A stretch of DNA of 64,000 bases from Vibrio diabolicus (GTDB taxonomy: Bacteria > Pseudomonadota > Gammaproteobacteria > Enterobacterales > Vibrionaceae): the NCBI GenBank assembly GCA_001048675.1, contig CCKK01000003.1, forward strand, positions 1 to 64,000, written 5' to 3'. Shown here one piece after another: positions 17,752 through 25,662 of the stretch. Below the pieces are notes generated by a model that was not told the origin of the DNA, ran no database searches, and saw only the letters and a program-made list of their open reading frames with translations. The first letter of the stretch is position 1. Every line of letters starts with the position of its first letter. The position numbers and the translations under genes were made by a program.

Positions 17752-18741
17752 CTATGAAATAGGCTCTAATCCTTCTTTGAGGAAGTTGAACCAGTTTTCA
17801 CCCAATATTTTTCCTGCCTCAGATTCACTGAATCCGTGACGCATTAATCCGTTGTAGATGTTCTCCATCCCTGCACTGCCGCAGAACCATGGCAGCGCAT
17901 CTGGCCATCCCGAGTTACTTGCCGAACCTTCGCCGTAATCCATCGCTTTTGACCAACGACCGTTGCGCATCCACTCCAACACTTGTTGCGGCTGGTTTAA
18001 GCACAAATCGCTACCGATACCTAAATGGTCAACGCCAAACATGTCTGCGGTTTTCGCAACCATCTGGCAGAAATCATCCAGCGTGCACTGGCTGCCATTT
18101 GGCAAATGGAACGGATATAAACTGAATCCAATCAAACCACCGCGCTCCGTCAGTGCTTTGATCACGGTGTTGGACTTGTTACGCAGTGCGTCATGCGCAA
18201 ACGTCGGGTTGGCATGGCTGATACAAATTGGACGCGAAGAAAGATCGATGGCTTCCAACGTTGAACGCTCCGCGCTGTGGGACATATCAATGATCATCCC
18301 GACTCGGTTCATCTCTTCAATCGCTTGCTTACCAAAGCGAGTTACGCCGGAATCGTTTTGTTCGTAACAACCTGTCGCCAGTAAGCTTTGGTTGTTGTAG
18401 GTCAGTTGCATGATCAGCAGACCTTGGCGGCGCATCACTTCAATCAAGCCAATTTCATCATCAATCGGTGAGCAATTTTGCGCGCCGAAGAAGATGCCGA
18501 CTTTGCCTTCTGCTTTGGCTTTTTCTACATCTGCCATTGAATAAATAGGCATGATGAGGTCCGCATTTTGCTCGAAGCGCAAGTTCCACTCAGCAAAACG
18601 CGTTAAGGTTTCGCGCGCAGTTTCGTGGTAGACGATGGTGGCATGAACGGCGGTAATGCCACTCGCCTTAAGCGTTTGGAAATACTCTCGATCCCAATTG
18701 CAGTACTGCAATCCGTCAATCACAATCCGTTGTTGGTACAT
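17752..18741 (-). CDS. M19 (renal dipeptidase)-family protein with degenerate metal site
   Basis: 329 residues of the membrane dipeptidase amidohydrolase fold. The second-half ligands are kept (His155 in DMSH, His176 in ISHANP, Asp245 in GSD), but the usual N-terminal DGHxD motif reads DGLQY (residues 9-13) and the bridging Glu is Gln88 (GAQN). A classical di-zinc dipeptidase site is therefore absent. The same DGL..W start, as I recall, marks the M19 homologue beside the glycine betaine/dimethylglycine catabolic genes of Pseudomonas (PA5396 region). ATG at 18741 has AAGGAG 5 nt upstream; GTG at 18747 is less likely. The role is probably in a betaine-type catabolic pathway, not peptide hydrolysis. 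Confidence 0.85.
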   Translation of the reverse strand: MYQQRIVIDGLQYCNWDREYFQTLKASGITAVHATIVYHETARETLTRFAEWNLRFEQNADLIMPIYSMADVEKAKAEGKVGIFFGAQNCSPIDDEIGLIEVMRRQGLLIMQLTYNNQSLLATGCYEQNDSGVTRFGKQAIEEMNRVGMIIDMSHSAERSTLEAIDLSSRPICISHANPTFAHDALRNKSNTVIKALTERGGLIGFSLYPFHLPNGSQCTLDDFCQMVAKTADMFGVDHLGIGSDLCLNQPQQVLEWMRNGRWSKAMDYGEGSASNSGWPDALPWFCGSAGMENIYNGLMRHGFSESEAGKILGENWFNFLKEGLEPIS

Positions 18742-18810
18742 AACCACTCCTTAAACAATTTCTTAGCCTTTTAGTTCGGGTAACTGACACCATCAGCTAC
18801 CCTGCTGTTC

Positions 18811-20271
18811 TTAGTAAGGGCGCTGATAAGCGGTTTTCACCACGGTGTAGAACTCTTTGGCGTACTGACCTTGCTCACGAGGACCAAAGCTAGATTCTTT
18901 ACGGCCACCAAATGGGACGTGATAATCTGTACCCGCAGTTGGCAAGTTAACCATGACGCAGCCCGTTTGGACTTGCTGTTTGAAGATCGCGCTATTGCGC
19001 AGGCTTTGCGTAATAATGCCGCCTGTCAGGCCAAAGCGCGTATCGTTCGCGACTGCAATCGCCTCATCCAGATCAGAAACGCGAATCACGCTTGCCATTG
19101 GTGCAAAGACTTCTTCTTGATTCACTTCCCAGTTGTTTTGTGTGTTCAAGAACAGGGTTGGTGACATGTAGTAACCGTCATGCTCTAGGCTCAGACGCTC
19201 ACCACCGAAAGCCAGCTCCGCGCCTGCTTGGCGTGCGTTTTCAATCCACTCAAAGTTCGCATTCAGCTGGTTACCATCAACAACAGGGCCCATAAATACG
19301 CCCTCTTCTAGTGCGTGACCCACTTTAAGTTCGCTCATGCGTTTGATTAGCGCTTCAACATACGCGTCGTGAATTCCGTCCATAACCACAAGACGAGAAG
19401 ACGCAGTACATTTTTGACCCGCACCCGAGAATGAGCCTGCGATTGTGGCTTCAACGGCAATTTGAATGTCTGCATCATCTGCCACTACGAGCGCGTTCTT
19501 GCTGCCCATTTCTAGCTGACAACGCACAAAGTTTGGTGCCGTTGCCGCCGCTACTTTACGGCCAGTGTCCACAGAACCAGTGAAGCTAACGCCGTTCACG
19601 TCTTTCGAATTGATAAGGGTATTACCTACTTGCGAACCGCTACCCAAAACGAGGTTAAACGTGCCAGCAGGTAAACCTTGGCGATGGATAATCTCAGTCA
19701 GTGCAACGGCACTTGCTGGAGTTAGGTTGGCAGGCTTCCAGACGACACTGTTGCCAAACGCAAGTGCTGGCGCGATTTTCCAAGCCGCTGTTGCTGTTGG
19801 GAAGTTCCAAGGAGAGATAATGGCGATAACGCCGACGGCTTCGCGAGTAACTTCAACGGAGACACCTGGACGGACGGAAGCAGCGTTATCGCCAATTTGA
19901 CGCAGTACCTCAGCAGCAAAATATTGGAAGAATTGGCCAGCACGGTAAATCTCACCTCGACCTTCAGCAAATGGCTTGCCTTCTTCACGCGAAAGCAAGG
20001 TGCCCAATTCGTCACATCGTGCAATGAGCTCATCACCAATCGCTTGCAGCACTGCTTGTTTACGCTCGATTGGTGTTTTTTCCCAATCTGGCTGCGCTGA
20101 TTTAGCCGCTTGAATCGCTTGCTCTACTTGCGACACACTCGCTTGTGCGAAATCGCCTATGTTTTCGCTGATATCAGAAGGGTTAATATTGGCGATGGTG
20201 TCCATGCCCGATTGCCATTCACCTGCTATGTAGAGGGATTTTTCTGCTTGAACATTGTTAATAAAAGTCAT
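18811..20271 (-). CDS. NAD(P)+-dependent aldehyde dehydrogenase
   Basis: 486 residues of the ALDH superfamily with all catalytic features: Asn156 (SPWNFP), Glu254 (LEMGSKN), Cys288 (GQKCTASS), the Rossmann GSVDTG and the C-terminal PFGGRKESSFGPREQG. The nearest named relatives I can think of are 2,5-dioxovalerate/alpha-ketoglutaric semialdehyde dehydrogenases, by the PTAGTDYHVPFGG end. The ATG at 20271 has AAGGA 7 nt before it and starts at the usual family position; the ORF extends 19 codons further upstream without a start of merit. It lies 72 nt after the RidA gene. It probably oxidises an aldehyde released from the imported compound; identity of that aldehyde is unknown. Confidence 0.9.
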   Translation of the reverse strand: MTFINNVQAEKSLYIAGEWQSGMDTIANINPSDISENIGDFAQASVSQVEQAIQAAKSAQPDWEKTPIERKQAVLQAIGDELIARCDELGTLLSREEGKPFAEGRGEIYRAGQFFQYFAAEVLRQIGDNAASVRPGVSVEVTREAVGVIAIISPWNFPTATAAWKIAPALAFGNSVVWKPANLTPASAVALTEIIHRQGLPAGTFNLVLGSGSQVGNTLINSKDVNGVSFTGSVDTGRKVAAATAPNFVRCQLEMGSKNALVVADDADIQIAVEATIAGSFSGAGQKCTASSRLVVMDGIHDAYVEALIKRMSELKVGHALEEGVFMGPVVDGNQLNANFEWIENARQAGAELAFGGERLSLEHDGYYMSPTLFLNTQNNWEVNQEEVFAPMASVIRVSDLDEAIAVANDTRFGLTGGIITQSLRNSAIFKQQVQTGCVMVNLPTAGTDYHVPFGGRKESSFGPREQGQYAKEFYTVVKTAYQRPY

Positions 20272-20343
20272 GGTTCTTTCCTTGTTCTTCCGATTTGTGA
20301 TGGCAAGCCACCCACTCACTGATCTCAATTATTCTTGTTGGAT

Positions 20344-20742
20344 TTATTCTGGTTGGCTTGCCGACGCGTAGACGACAAACTCCACCAACATTTCTTCTCG
20401 TGCTAACCCTGCAACCACCATGGCGGCGCGATTTGGGTACGGCGCTTCAAAATATTCCGCGTACACTTGGTTAACGGTTTTTAAGTATTCTCTGTCGGTC
20501 ACGTAAATCAGGACCTGCAATACAGAGTCCAAAGACTCCCCTGCACACTCCAGGGTGTGAATGAGATTGTTAAAGGTTTGACGTGTTTGTGCTTCGATGC
20601 CGCCTTCCACAACCGCGCCTGTGTCATCAATAGGAATTTGAGCCGTATACAGGGTTCCGTTGTTGACTATCGCCCATTCAAGCGGCGCTTTAGAAGCAAA
20701 TAGACTGGTTTTAACTGGGTGTTTTTTAGTAGGAGTATTCAC
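20344..20742 (-). CDS. RidA (YjgF/YER057c/UK114) family enamine/imine deaminase
   Basis: 132 residues, GTG start, first gene of the operon. The Arg that defines active RidA enzymes is present in PNRAAMVVAGL, and the following Glu is kept (LVEFVVYA). The family hydrolyses reactive enamines/imines to ketones plus ammonia. In this operon it implies that the pathway forms an imine, for example by oxidising or eliminating an amine, before the aldehyde dehydrogenase step. GAAAGG lies close to the start. It is divergent from the LysR gene, with an inverted-repeat operator between them. Confidence 0.88.
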   Translation of the reverse strand: MNTPTKKHPVKTSLFASKAPLEWAIVNNGTLYTAQIPIDDTGAVVEGGIEAQTRQTFNNLIHTLECAGESLDSVLQVLIYVTDREYLKTVNQVYAEYFEAPYPNRAAMVVAGLAREEMLVEFVVYASASQPE

Positions 20743-20833
20743 GTGCCTTTCAACCTTTGTAACAGCTTTGTTTCAACATGGTTAAATGATGCACATTGAC
20801 AGGCGATAAATCTAACGGTAAATTTTTTACATT

Positions 20834-20852
20834 TGATAAATTAAACTTATCA
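20834..20852. promoter_or_regulatory. Likely LysR operator between ridA-type and lysR-type genes
   Basis: A perfect inverted repeat TGATAA-n7-TTATCA lies in the 155-bp divergent region, 46 bp before the regulator start and ~92 bp before the operon start. It fits the T-N11-A dyad pattern bound by LysR-type regulators, which classically sit in such divergent regions. Confidence 0.55.
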
Positions 20853-20897
20853 CCTCATTGAGAATAACGTAAATAAAGGGATTAAGAGGCATTAGGG

Positions 20898-21788
20898 ATG
20901 AGTATTAAGCTTCAACAATTAATGCATTTTGTGATGGTAGTCGAGGAAGGTGGGTTTCGAGCCGCTTCACATCGTGCAAATCGATCTCAGGCTGCGCTCT
21001 CCACGTCGATAAAAGAGCTAGAGAAAATGCTAGGACAAACGCTGTTTGAGCCCGGCAACAAAACCAAATTAACGCCTTTTGGTGAGATTTGTTTGCCCAA
21101 GGTGGTTCAGTTTCTCAATATCTACAGTGCGCTGGACAACGATCTCAAAGCTGCCGCGGCCGGACAGCAAGGGAGAGTGCGAATTGCGAGCGTTCCTTCT
21201 GTGGCAGCGAAACTCATCCCGAGCGTGTTGGGTGCCTTTTGTGAGCAGTATCCAAATGTAGAAGTAAGCTTGATCGACGATAACGCGGCAGGTGTCGAGG
21301 CTCGCTTACTCTCCGGTGAAGTCGACTTGGCGCTCGGTAACCCCTCTCACCTTGATGAGGGCGGCATTAACTTTACACCGCTATTGTCCGACCCCATTGG
21401 CGTGGTGTGTTTAAAAGATAACCCGATTGCCAATCAAACAGAGGGAGTCGAGTGGCAAACTTTGCTCGAACAACCTTTTATTCGTAACGGCACCTGTACG
21501 CTTCTCGATCCAACCCCAGCCAGAGCACTGAGTGAGCAAGCGCTCTATTCGGTCGAGAATATCACTTCGCTGTTTTCTGTCTTAGAGCTTGGGATTGGTG
21601 TCACGACCCTACCGAAGCTTGCTTTCCCAACCAATGAAACACGCTTGGTTTGGATCCCACTTATCGATCCACCGCTTGAAAGGCAAATTGGTATCTTTAC
21701 GTTGACCGACCGCACGATCTCGCCTCAAGCAAAAGCGTTTCATGATTTGTGTGTACGTTATCTAAACTATCAAGATGAAGATACGTAG
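20898..21788 (+). CDS. LysR-type regulator of the RidA-ALDH-M19-BCCT operon
   Basis: 296 residues. The winged helix-turn-helix (residues ~5-62: MHFVMVVEEGGFRAASHRANRSQAALSTSIKELEKMLGQTLFE) is followed by a LysR substrate-binding domain with two Rossmann-like lobes (GRVRIASVPSVAAKLIPSVLGAFCEQYPNVEV). Divergent arrangement with the operon strongly suggests that it activates that operon in response to the imported substrate or an intermediate. A strong hairpin follows the gene. Confidence 0.92.
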   Translation: MSIKLQQLMHFVMVVEEGGFRAASHRANRSQAALSTSIKELEKMLGQTLFEPGNKTKLTPFGEICLPKVVQFLNIYSALDNDLKAAAAGQQGRVRIASVPSVAAKLIPSVLGAFCEQYPNVEVSLIDDNAAGVEARLLSGEVDLALGNPSHLDEGGINFTPLLSDPIGVVCLKDNPIANQTEGVEWQTLLEQPFIRNGTCTLLDPTPARALSEQALYSVENITSLFSVLELGIGVTTLPKLAFPTNETRLVWIPLIDPPLERQIGIFTLTDRTISPQAKAFHDLCVRYLNYQDEDT

Positions 21789-21803
21789 TTCGAAGGTTTT
21801 AGC

Positions 21804-21839
21804 TAACAGTGGCTCCATTAGATTTTAGAGCCACTGTTA
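21804..21839. terminator. Hairpin after the LysR gene
   Basis: A perfect 12-bp stem, TAACAGTGGCTC (21804-21815) and GAGCCACTGTTA (21828-21839), with a 12-nt loop lies between convergent genes. T-tracts are short on both sides, so it may act bidirectionally. Confidence 0.65.
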
Positions 21840-21893
21840 TCTGATATTAAGTGACAGCTCCCGTCATATGAAATGACGACGCTCTTATTGCAC

Positions 21894-23279
21894 TTATTCT
21901 GGCTTGATATTCTGATTCATTCTGAACAAGTTATTTGGATCAAACTTCTTCTTCACTTCTTGTAAACGCGCAAAGGTTGGACCGTAGGCAGACTCTGTAC
22001 GTTCAGCTTCGTCTTGTGTAAGGAAATTGATATACGCTCCGCCACTTGCATAGGGCTTAGTCTTGGCAAAAAATTCCCTTGCCCAGCTGATGCAAGCTTC
22101 ATCATCTTCTGCTAAATCCCATCTTCCATGCACATTTAATACATAGTTTGCATCACGGCTAGAATAAGCCATAGACTCAGGCTCAGGTCTAGAGGCAGCG
22201 CAGCCAAGAGAGGCGATAAAAATCTCACACTGAGGCGATGGTAACTTACCTGCGTATTCTATCGCCGCATCAATCACACCTTCGCTTAGTGAGTTAAAAT
22301 TGTGCGATTTCCAATAGTTACGTGCGCCCGGAGTAAGCAATGGATCAAACGCTTGCTGCCACGCCGCAAATGGCTGTACACCAACATGCTCACCATGTGC
22401 ATCACCAAACTCTCTCAACGGTGCAATTAACTTCTCACCTTCAGCCGGGTCACCCGCATAACATATCGCGAGTACAACCACTTCTTTTCCGTGAACGCTT
22501 TCAGGTAAGAATGGGAGTGGCGGCGCTTTCCGACTCACCATCCAGACACTTAGATCATCAGGGGCCGACTCAGTGAATTTCGCAAACTGGGTGATAATGG
22601 ATTTCGCTTGCTCAAATGGAAAGACAATGAGACCACTTAACACCTCTGGACCGACAGGATGTAGCTGGAATTCAAAACGCGTAACGATACCAAAGTTACC
22701 GCCGCCCCCACGTAACGCCCAGAACAAATCGGCATTTTCTGTCTCATTCGCGAGCAGTTGACGACCATCTGCAGTTACGACATTTGCAGAGACCAAGTTG
22801 TCTATCGTCATACCATATTTTCGGCTCAACCAACCAAAACCACCACCAAGCGTTAACCCCGCAATTCCCGTGGTTGAATTAATGCCGACAGGCGTTGCTA
22901 ATCCATATTTTTGTGTGGCCTCATCGACATCAGCCAACGTACAGCCAGGTTCAACGAAAGCCCTTCTTTCGCTTTCATCCACTTGAACATGATTCAAAAG
23001 CGACAAGTCGATCATCACACCATGATCGCAAACCGCATTGCCCGCAATATTATGCCCGCCACCTCGGACCGAAAGTAGCTGATTGTTATCCCGAGCAAAG
23101 TTAACCGCCATCACGACATCATCGGCAGACTTGCAGCGAGCGATAACACCGGGACTTCGATCTATCATGCCATTCCAGATTTGACGAACTTCGTCGTACG
23201 TAGGATCTCCGGGTAAAACAACATCACCCTGAAATTGATTTTTGAAGTGTTCAATGGTTGCATTTTCTAGACTATTCAT
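21894..23279 (-). CDS. BBE-type FAD-linked oxidase (berberine bridge enzyme-like)
   Basis: 461 residues: a PCMH-type FAD-binding domain (~35-205; SVRGGGHNIAG, with His76 the likely covalent flavin attachment), the GLTLGGGFGWLSRKYG loop, and a C-terminal BBE segment (~405-460: YINFLTQDEAERTESAYGPTFARLQEVKKKFDPNNLFRMNQNI). The Cys that gives bicovalent flavin in many relatives is replaced (NSTTG), so a single attachment is expected. Bacterial homologues oxidise sugars or secondary alcohols/amines with O2; the substrate is unknown. Monocistronic. Confidence 0.88.
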   Translation of the reverse strand: MNSLENATIEHFKNQFQGDVVLPGDPTYDEVRQIWNGMIDRSPGVIARCKSADDVVMAVNFARDNNQLLSVRGGGHNIAGNAVCDHGVMIDLSLLNHVQVDESERRAFVEPGCTLADVDEATQKYGLATPVGINSTTGIAGLTLGGGFGWLSRKYGMTIDNLVSANVVTADGRQLLANETENADLFWALRGGGGNFGIVTRFEFQLHPVGPEVLSGLIVFPFEQAKSIITQFAKFTESAPDDLSVWMVSRKAPPLPFLPESVHGKEVVVLAICYAGDPAEGEKLIAPLREFGDAHGEHVGVQPFAAWQQAFDPLLTPGARNYWKSHNFNSLSEGVIDAAIEYAGKLPSPQCEIFIASLGCAASRPEPESMAYSSRDANYVLNVHGRWDLAEDDEACISWAREFFAKTKPYASGGAYINFLTQDEAERTESAYGPTFARLQEVKKKFDPNNLFRMNQNIKPE

Positions 23280-23736
23280 ATTAGTTGCCTCTCACGTTTT
23301 ACATGAGGCTTGCAAAGCACAATGCAACGACAAGCTAATACAAGTCCCTCACAATTAAACGTGACGTTTGAGTAGCTATTTTCAGCAAATAAACAAGGCC
23401 CCACAGTAACGATACCGTAGGGTCACAAATTCCCTTACTCTCTTGGGTTCGATAAAGCTGAAACACAGTTATAAAAATCAGATAGTTATAGCAATGATAC
23501 CGCACCTCAAAACACCTTCTGTATTCTTTACCCTGTGTGACACTCGCACCTAATTATTAATAAGTTCATTGTAAGTTTAGAATGCAATTTAGTTTCAGAT
23601 ATGAAACTTTGTCTTATAATTAATATTTTAATAATTAATTATATTACCTTTATTTATCAATTAAATAGGATTATAAAAATATTTCGGACTGCGAATAGTG
23701 AATAGCCGTTAGAGGCAGTGATATTGAATTAAATTG
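23280..23736. other. Long AT-rich intergenic region
   Basis: About 460 bp without a convincing ORF. It becomes extremely AT-rich between ~23560 and 23690. The first part must hold the promoter of the FAD oxidase (minus strand). No tRNA-like or repeat structure was noticed apart from the terminator that follows. Confidence 0.5.
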
Positions 23737-23767
23737 AATAGCCTTCTTAGTGTTTTAGAAGGCTATT
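23737..23767 (-). terminator. Terminator of the flavin oxidoreductase gene
   Basis: Perfect 11-bp stem AATAGCCTTCT (23737-23747) and AGAAGGCTATT (23757-23767), 9-nt loop, followed on the minus strand by CAATTTAATT. It lies 39 nt past the gene's stop. Confidence 0.75.
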
Positions 23768-23805
23768 GCGCTATTTATCAGTGACATACCGCCACTTAAG
23801 ATGGG

Positions 23806-24909
23806 TTATTTACGACGATTTCGGTTCTTATACACCACGCAAAAGTTACCACGTTTGGTTCGGCATTTTGAGCAACGCTCGCAATCCACTGGCGCTCGAT
23901 TACCCTCTTTCCAGCGCTTTATTAACTGAGGCTCAGCCAATAAAGGACGTGACACAGCGAAAAATTGGATATCTGTGTTTTCTGCAATTTTCTCAATCGC
24001 ATCAATGTCACTCAACCCGCCGACAGTAATCACCGGGACGCTCACATCTTGACTGATCACATGTCCATATTCGTGAAAATAGCCTTCTTCTTTTAGTGTG
24101 TAACCATCGAACATTTCACCAACAAGCTCGTTTGCTTTGCCGTGAATATTGCCAGACACGATGATCGCATCAACGCCCACTTCTTCGAGTTTCTTACAAA
24201 CGACGCGAGTTTCATCGAACGTTAAACCGCCGTCAAAGAATTCTGTCGCGGTAAGCTTCACAAGGATTGGGAAAGTATTCCCAACCAGCTTTCTGGTTTC
24301 AGAAAAAATTTCTAAAAGGAAACGCATGCGATTTTCTAAGCCACCACCGTATTCGTCTTCGCGACGATTATAGTACGGGCTTAAAAACTGGTTAATTAAA
24401 TAAGTGTGCGCCGCATGAATCTCTACGCCGTCAAAACCAGCGTCTTGAGCACGTTTACTCGCCAATGCGAATGCCTTTACGATGTAGTCAATTTCGTCTT
24501 TTGTCATCGCTTTGCCTTGCGTATTCGTGCCACGCTCAGGCACGTCACTCGGAGCGAAGATGACACGCTCACCGACGTTGTAGGTGGTTTTGGTTCCACC
24601 GTAAGCAATTTGCATTACGATTTTAGAATCGTGTTGATGTACTAGCTCTGTTAGCTTTTTGTATTCTTCAATAAAAGAGTCGTTGTAGATCCCCATCATC
24701 CCAGCGTTGGGTTTCTCTTCTTCCACGATATTGGCATAACCAGTAACAATTAAACCCACTTCACCTTTCGCCAACTCTTCGTAAATATCGTAAAGCTTAT
24801 CCGTCATGTGGCCATCTTCAGTCGCCATGTTCTCCCACGTTGCGCTGCGCACAAAACGGTTCTTTAGGGTCATGTTGCCAATGCGGGCTTCGGAAAACAA
24901 AATGCTCAA
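23806..24909 (-). CDS. NADH:flavin oxidoreductase / Old Yellow Enzyme family with C-terminal cysteine cluster
   Basis: About 367 residues, an FMN TIM barrel of the OYE family (residues ~1-330; GFDGVEIHAAHTYLINQFLSPYYNRREDEYGG is diagnostic, with the catalytic His pair region EIHAAHTYL). The C-terminus carries four cysteines in a C-x2-C-x2-C-x7-C arrangement (CERCSKCRTKRGNFC) that recalls the [4Fe-4S] motif of 2,4-dienoyl-CoA reductase-like enzymes but with different spacing, and no FAD/NADH domains follow. I place the start at TTG 24909, which has AGAGGA six nt upstream and gives the normal family N-terminus (SILFSEARIGNMTLKNRF). The reading frame stays open upstream to 24987, without a convincing start. 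Confidence 0.85.
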   Translation of the reverse strand: MSILFSEARIGNMTLKNRFVRSATWENMATEDGHMTDKLYDIYEELAKGEVGLIVTGYANIVEEEKPNAGMMGIYNDSFIEEYKKLTELVHQHDSKIVMQIAYGGTKTTYNVGERVIFAPSDVPERGTNTQGKAMTKDEIDYIVKAFALASKRAQDAGFDGVEIHAAHTYLINQFLSPYYNRREDEYGGGLENRMRFLLEIFSETRKLVGNTFPILVKLTATEFFDGGLTFDETRVVCKKLEEVGVDAIIVSGNIHGKANELVGEMFDGYTLKEEGYFHEYGHVISQDVSVPVITVGGLSDIDAIEKIAENTDIQFFAVSRPLLAEPQLIKRWKEGNRAPVDCERCSKCRTKRGNFCVVYKNRNRRK

Positions 24910-24964
24910 AACCAGTCCTCTTAATGTTGTCTTTATGGTTCTATCTTTTCCCAAGTAACCAAGA

Positions 24965-25005
24965 ACAAAAAAGGAACAGCGATACACAACGTATGGCTGT
25001 TCCTT
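24965..25005 (-). terminator. Strong intrinsic terminator upstream of the flavin oxidoreductase
   Basis: On the minus strand AAGGAACAGC (25005-24996) pairs with GCTGTTCCTT (24980-24971), with a further inner ATAC/GTAT helix, followed by T6. It ends ~56 nt before the TTG start of the downstream gene on the same strand, and ~120 nt after the small secreted protein gene. It could end that gene's message, an untranslated small RNA, or act as an attenuator. Confidence 0.8.
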
Positions 25006-25126
25006 CTCTGAACCCGTGAGACCTGCAAACTACAGGCGGACCTTAATGCCTCGTGGGTGACAATACTTTAATCTGGATTAAGGTTTAGTGAGATAAGCTT
25101 GTAAGCAAAGCAACTCGGCCGATTTC

Positions 25127-25540
25127 TCAGTTTACCTTCACTCTACATTCTGGGGGTAAGATCTTCTCTTTTTCGAATGAGACTTCACAATCCACAAGAA
25201 CGCTTCCTCCCCCATGTAGATAAAAGTAATCAAGAACGAAAAATACTTTATTATCACGCTCTCCATACTCTTCTACAAAAACGCCAGCACTCTGGTTGAA
25301 ATCCAGTTTTTCATTATCTAGAGAAATGGAGGAAACTCGAAATACATCATTTATTTCATAATCTGAACGATTAATTGTATCGACTTCAATCACTGGATTA
25401 ATCTCCATGTTGTGGATAATAAGCCTGACAAGAATATCTCCAACGCGATAAGTTTCCACGGAGCTAACCGAGGACGGAACTTGGGCTAATACGCATGAAG
25501 AAATTGCAACAATTGAAAGAAGAGTAAAACGACGAAACAT
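25127..25540 (-). CDS. Small secreted protein of unknown function
   Basis: 137 residues with an N-terminal signal peptide (MFRRFTLLSIVAISSCVLA); ISSC is a marginal lipobox, so either soluble periplasmic or lipoprotein. The mature part is beta-rich with no family I recognise; two cysteines (VDCEVSF, PPECRV) near the C-terminus could form a disulphide. Isolated between cyoE and the flavin oxidoreductase. The composition is more AT-rich than the neighbours. Confidence 0.7.
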   Translation of the reverse strand: MFRRFTLLSIVAISSCVLAQVPSSVSSVETYRVGDILVRLIIHNMEINPVIEVDTINRSDYEINDVFRVSSISLDNEKLDFNQSAGVFVEEYGERDNKVFFVLDYFYLHGGGSVLVDCEVSFEKEKILPPECRVKVN

Positions 25541-25609
25541 GAACCAAGACCATAGTAAAAAGGGATAATCATATTATCTCTTTTAGGCATGAATTCGAGT
25601 CTAGCAAAG

Positions 25610-25638
25610 TATGTAGCTCTCAGAATGGGAGCTACATA
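25610..25638 (-). terminator. Hairpin after cyoE
   Basis: A perfect 10-bp stem TATGTAGCTC (25610-25619) with GAGCTACATA (25629-25638) lies 24 nt past the cyoE stop, followed on the minus strand by a short T-run (CTTTG). Probable end of the cyo message. Confidence 0.6.
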
Positions 25639-25662
25639 GAAGTGATATAAAGAATTTCAAAC

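Noticed and set aside
21804..21839. Hairpin as part of an integron cassette site
   Set aside because: It lacks the attC consensus ends and lies simply between two convergent genes, where a terminator is expected.
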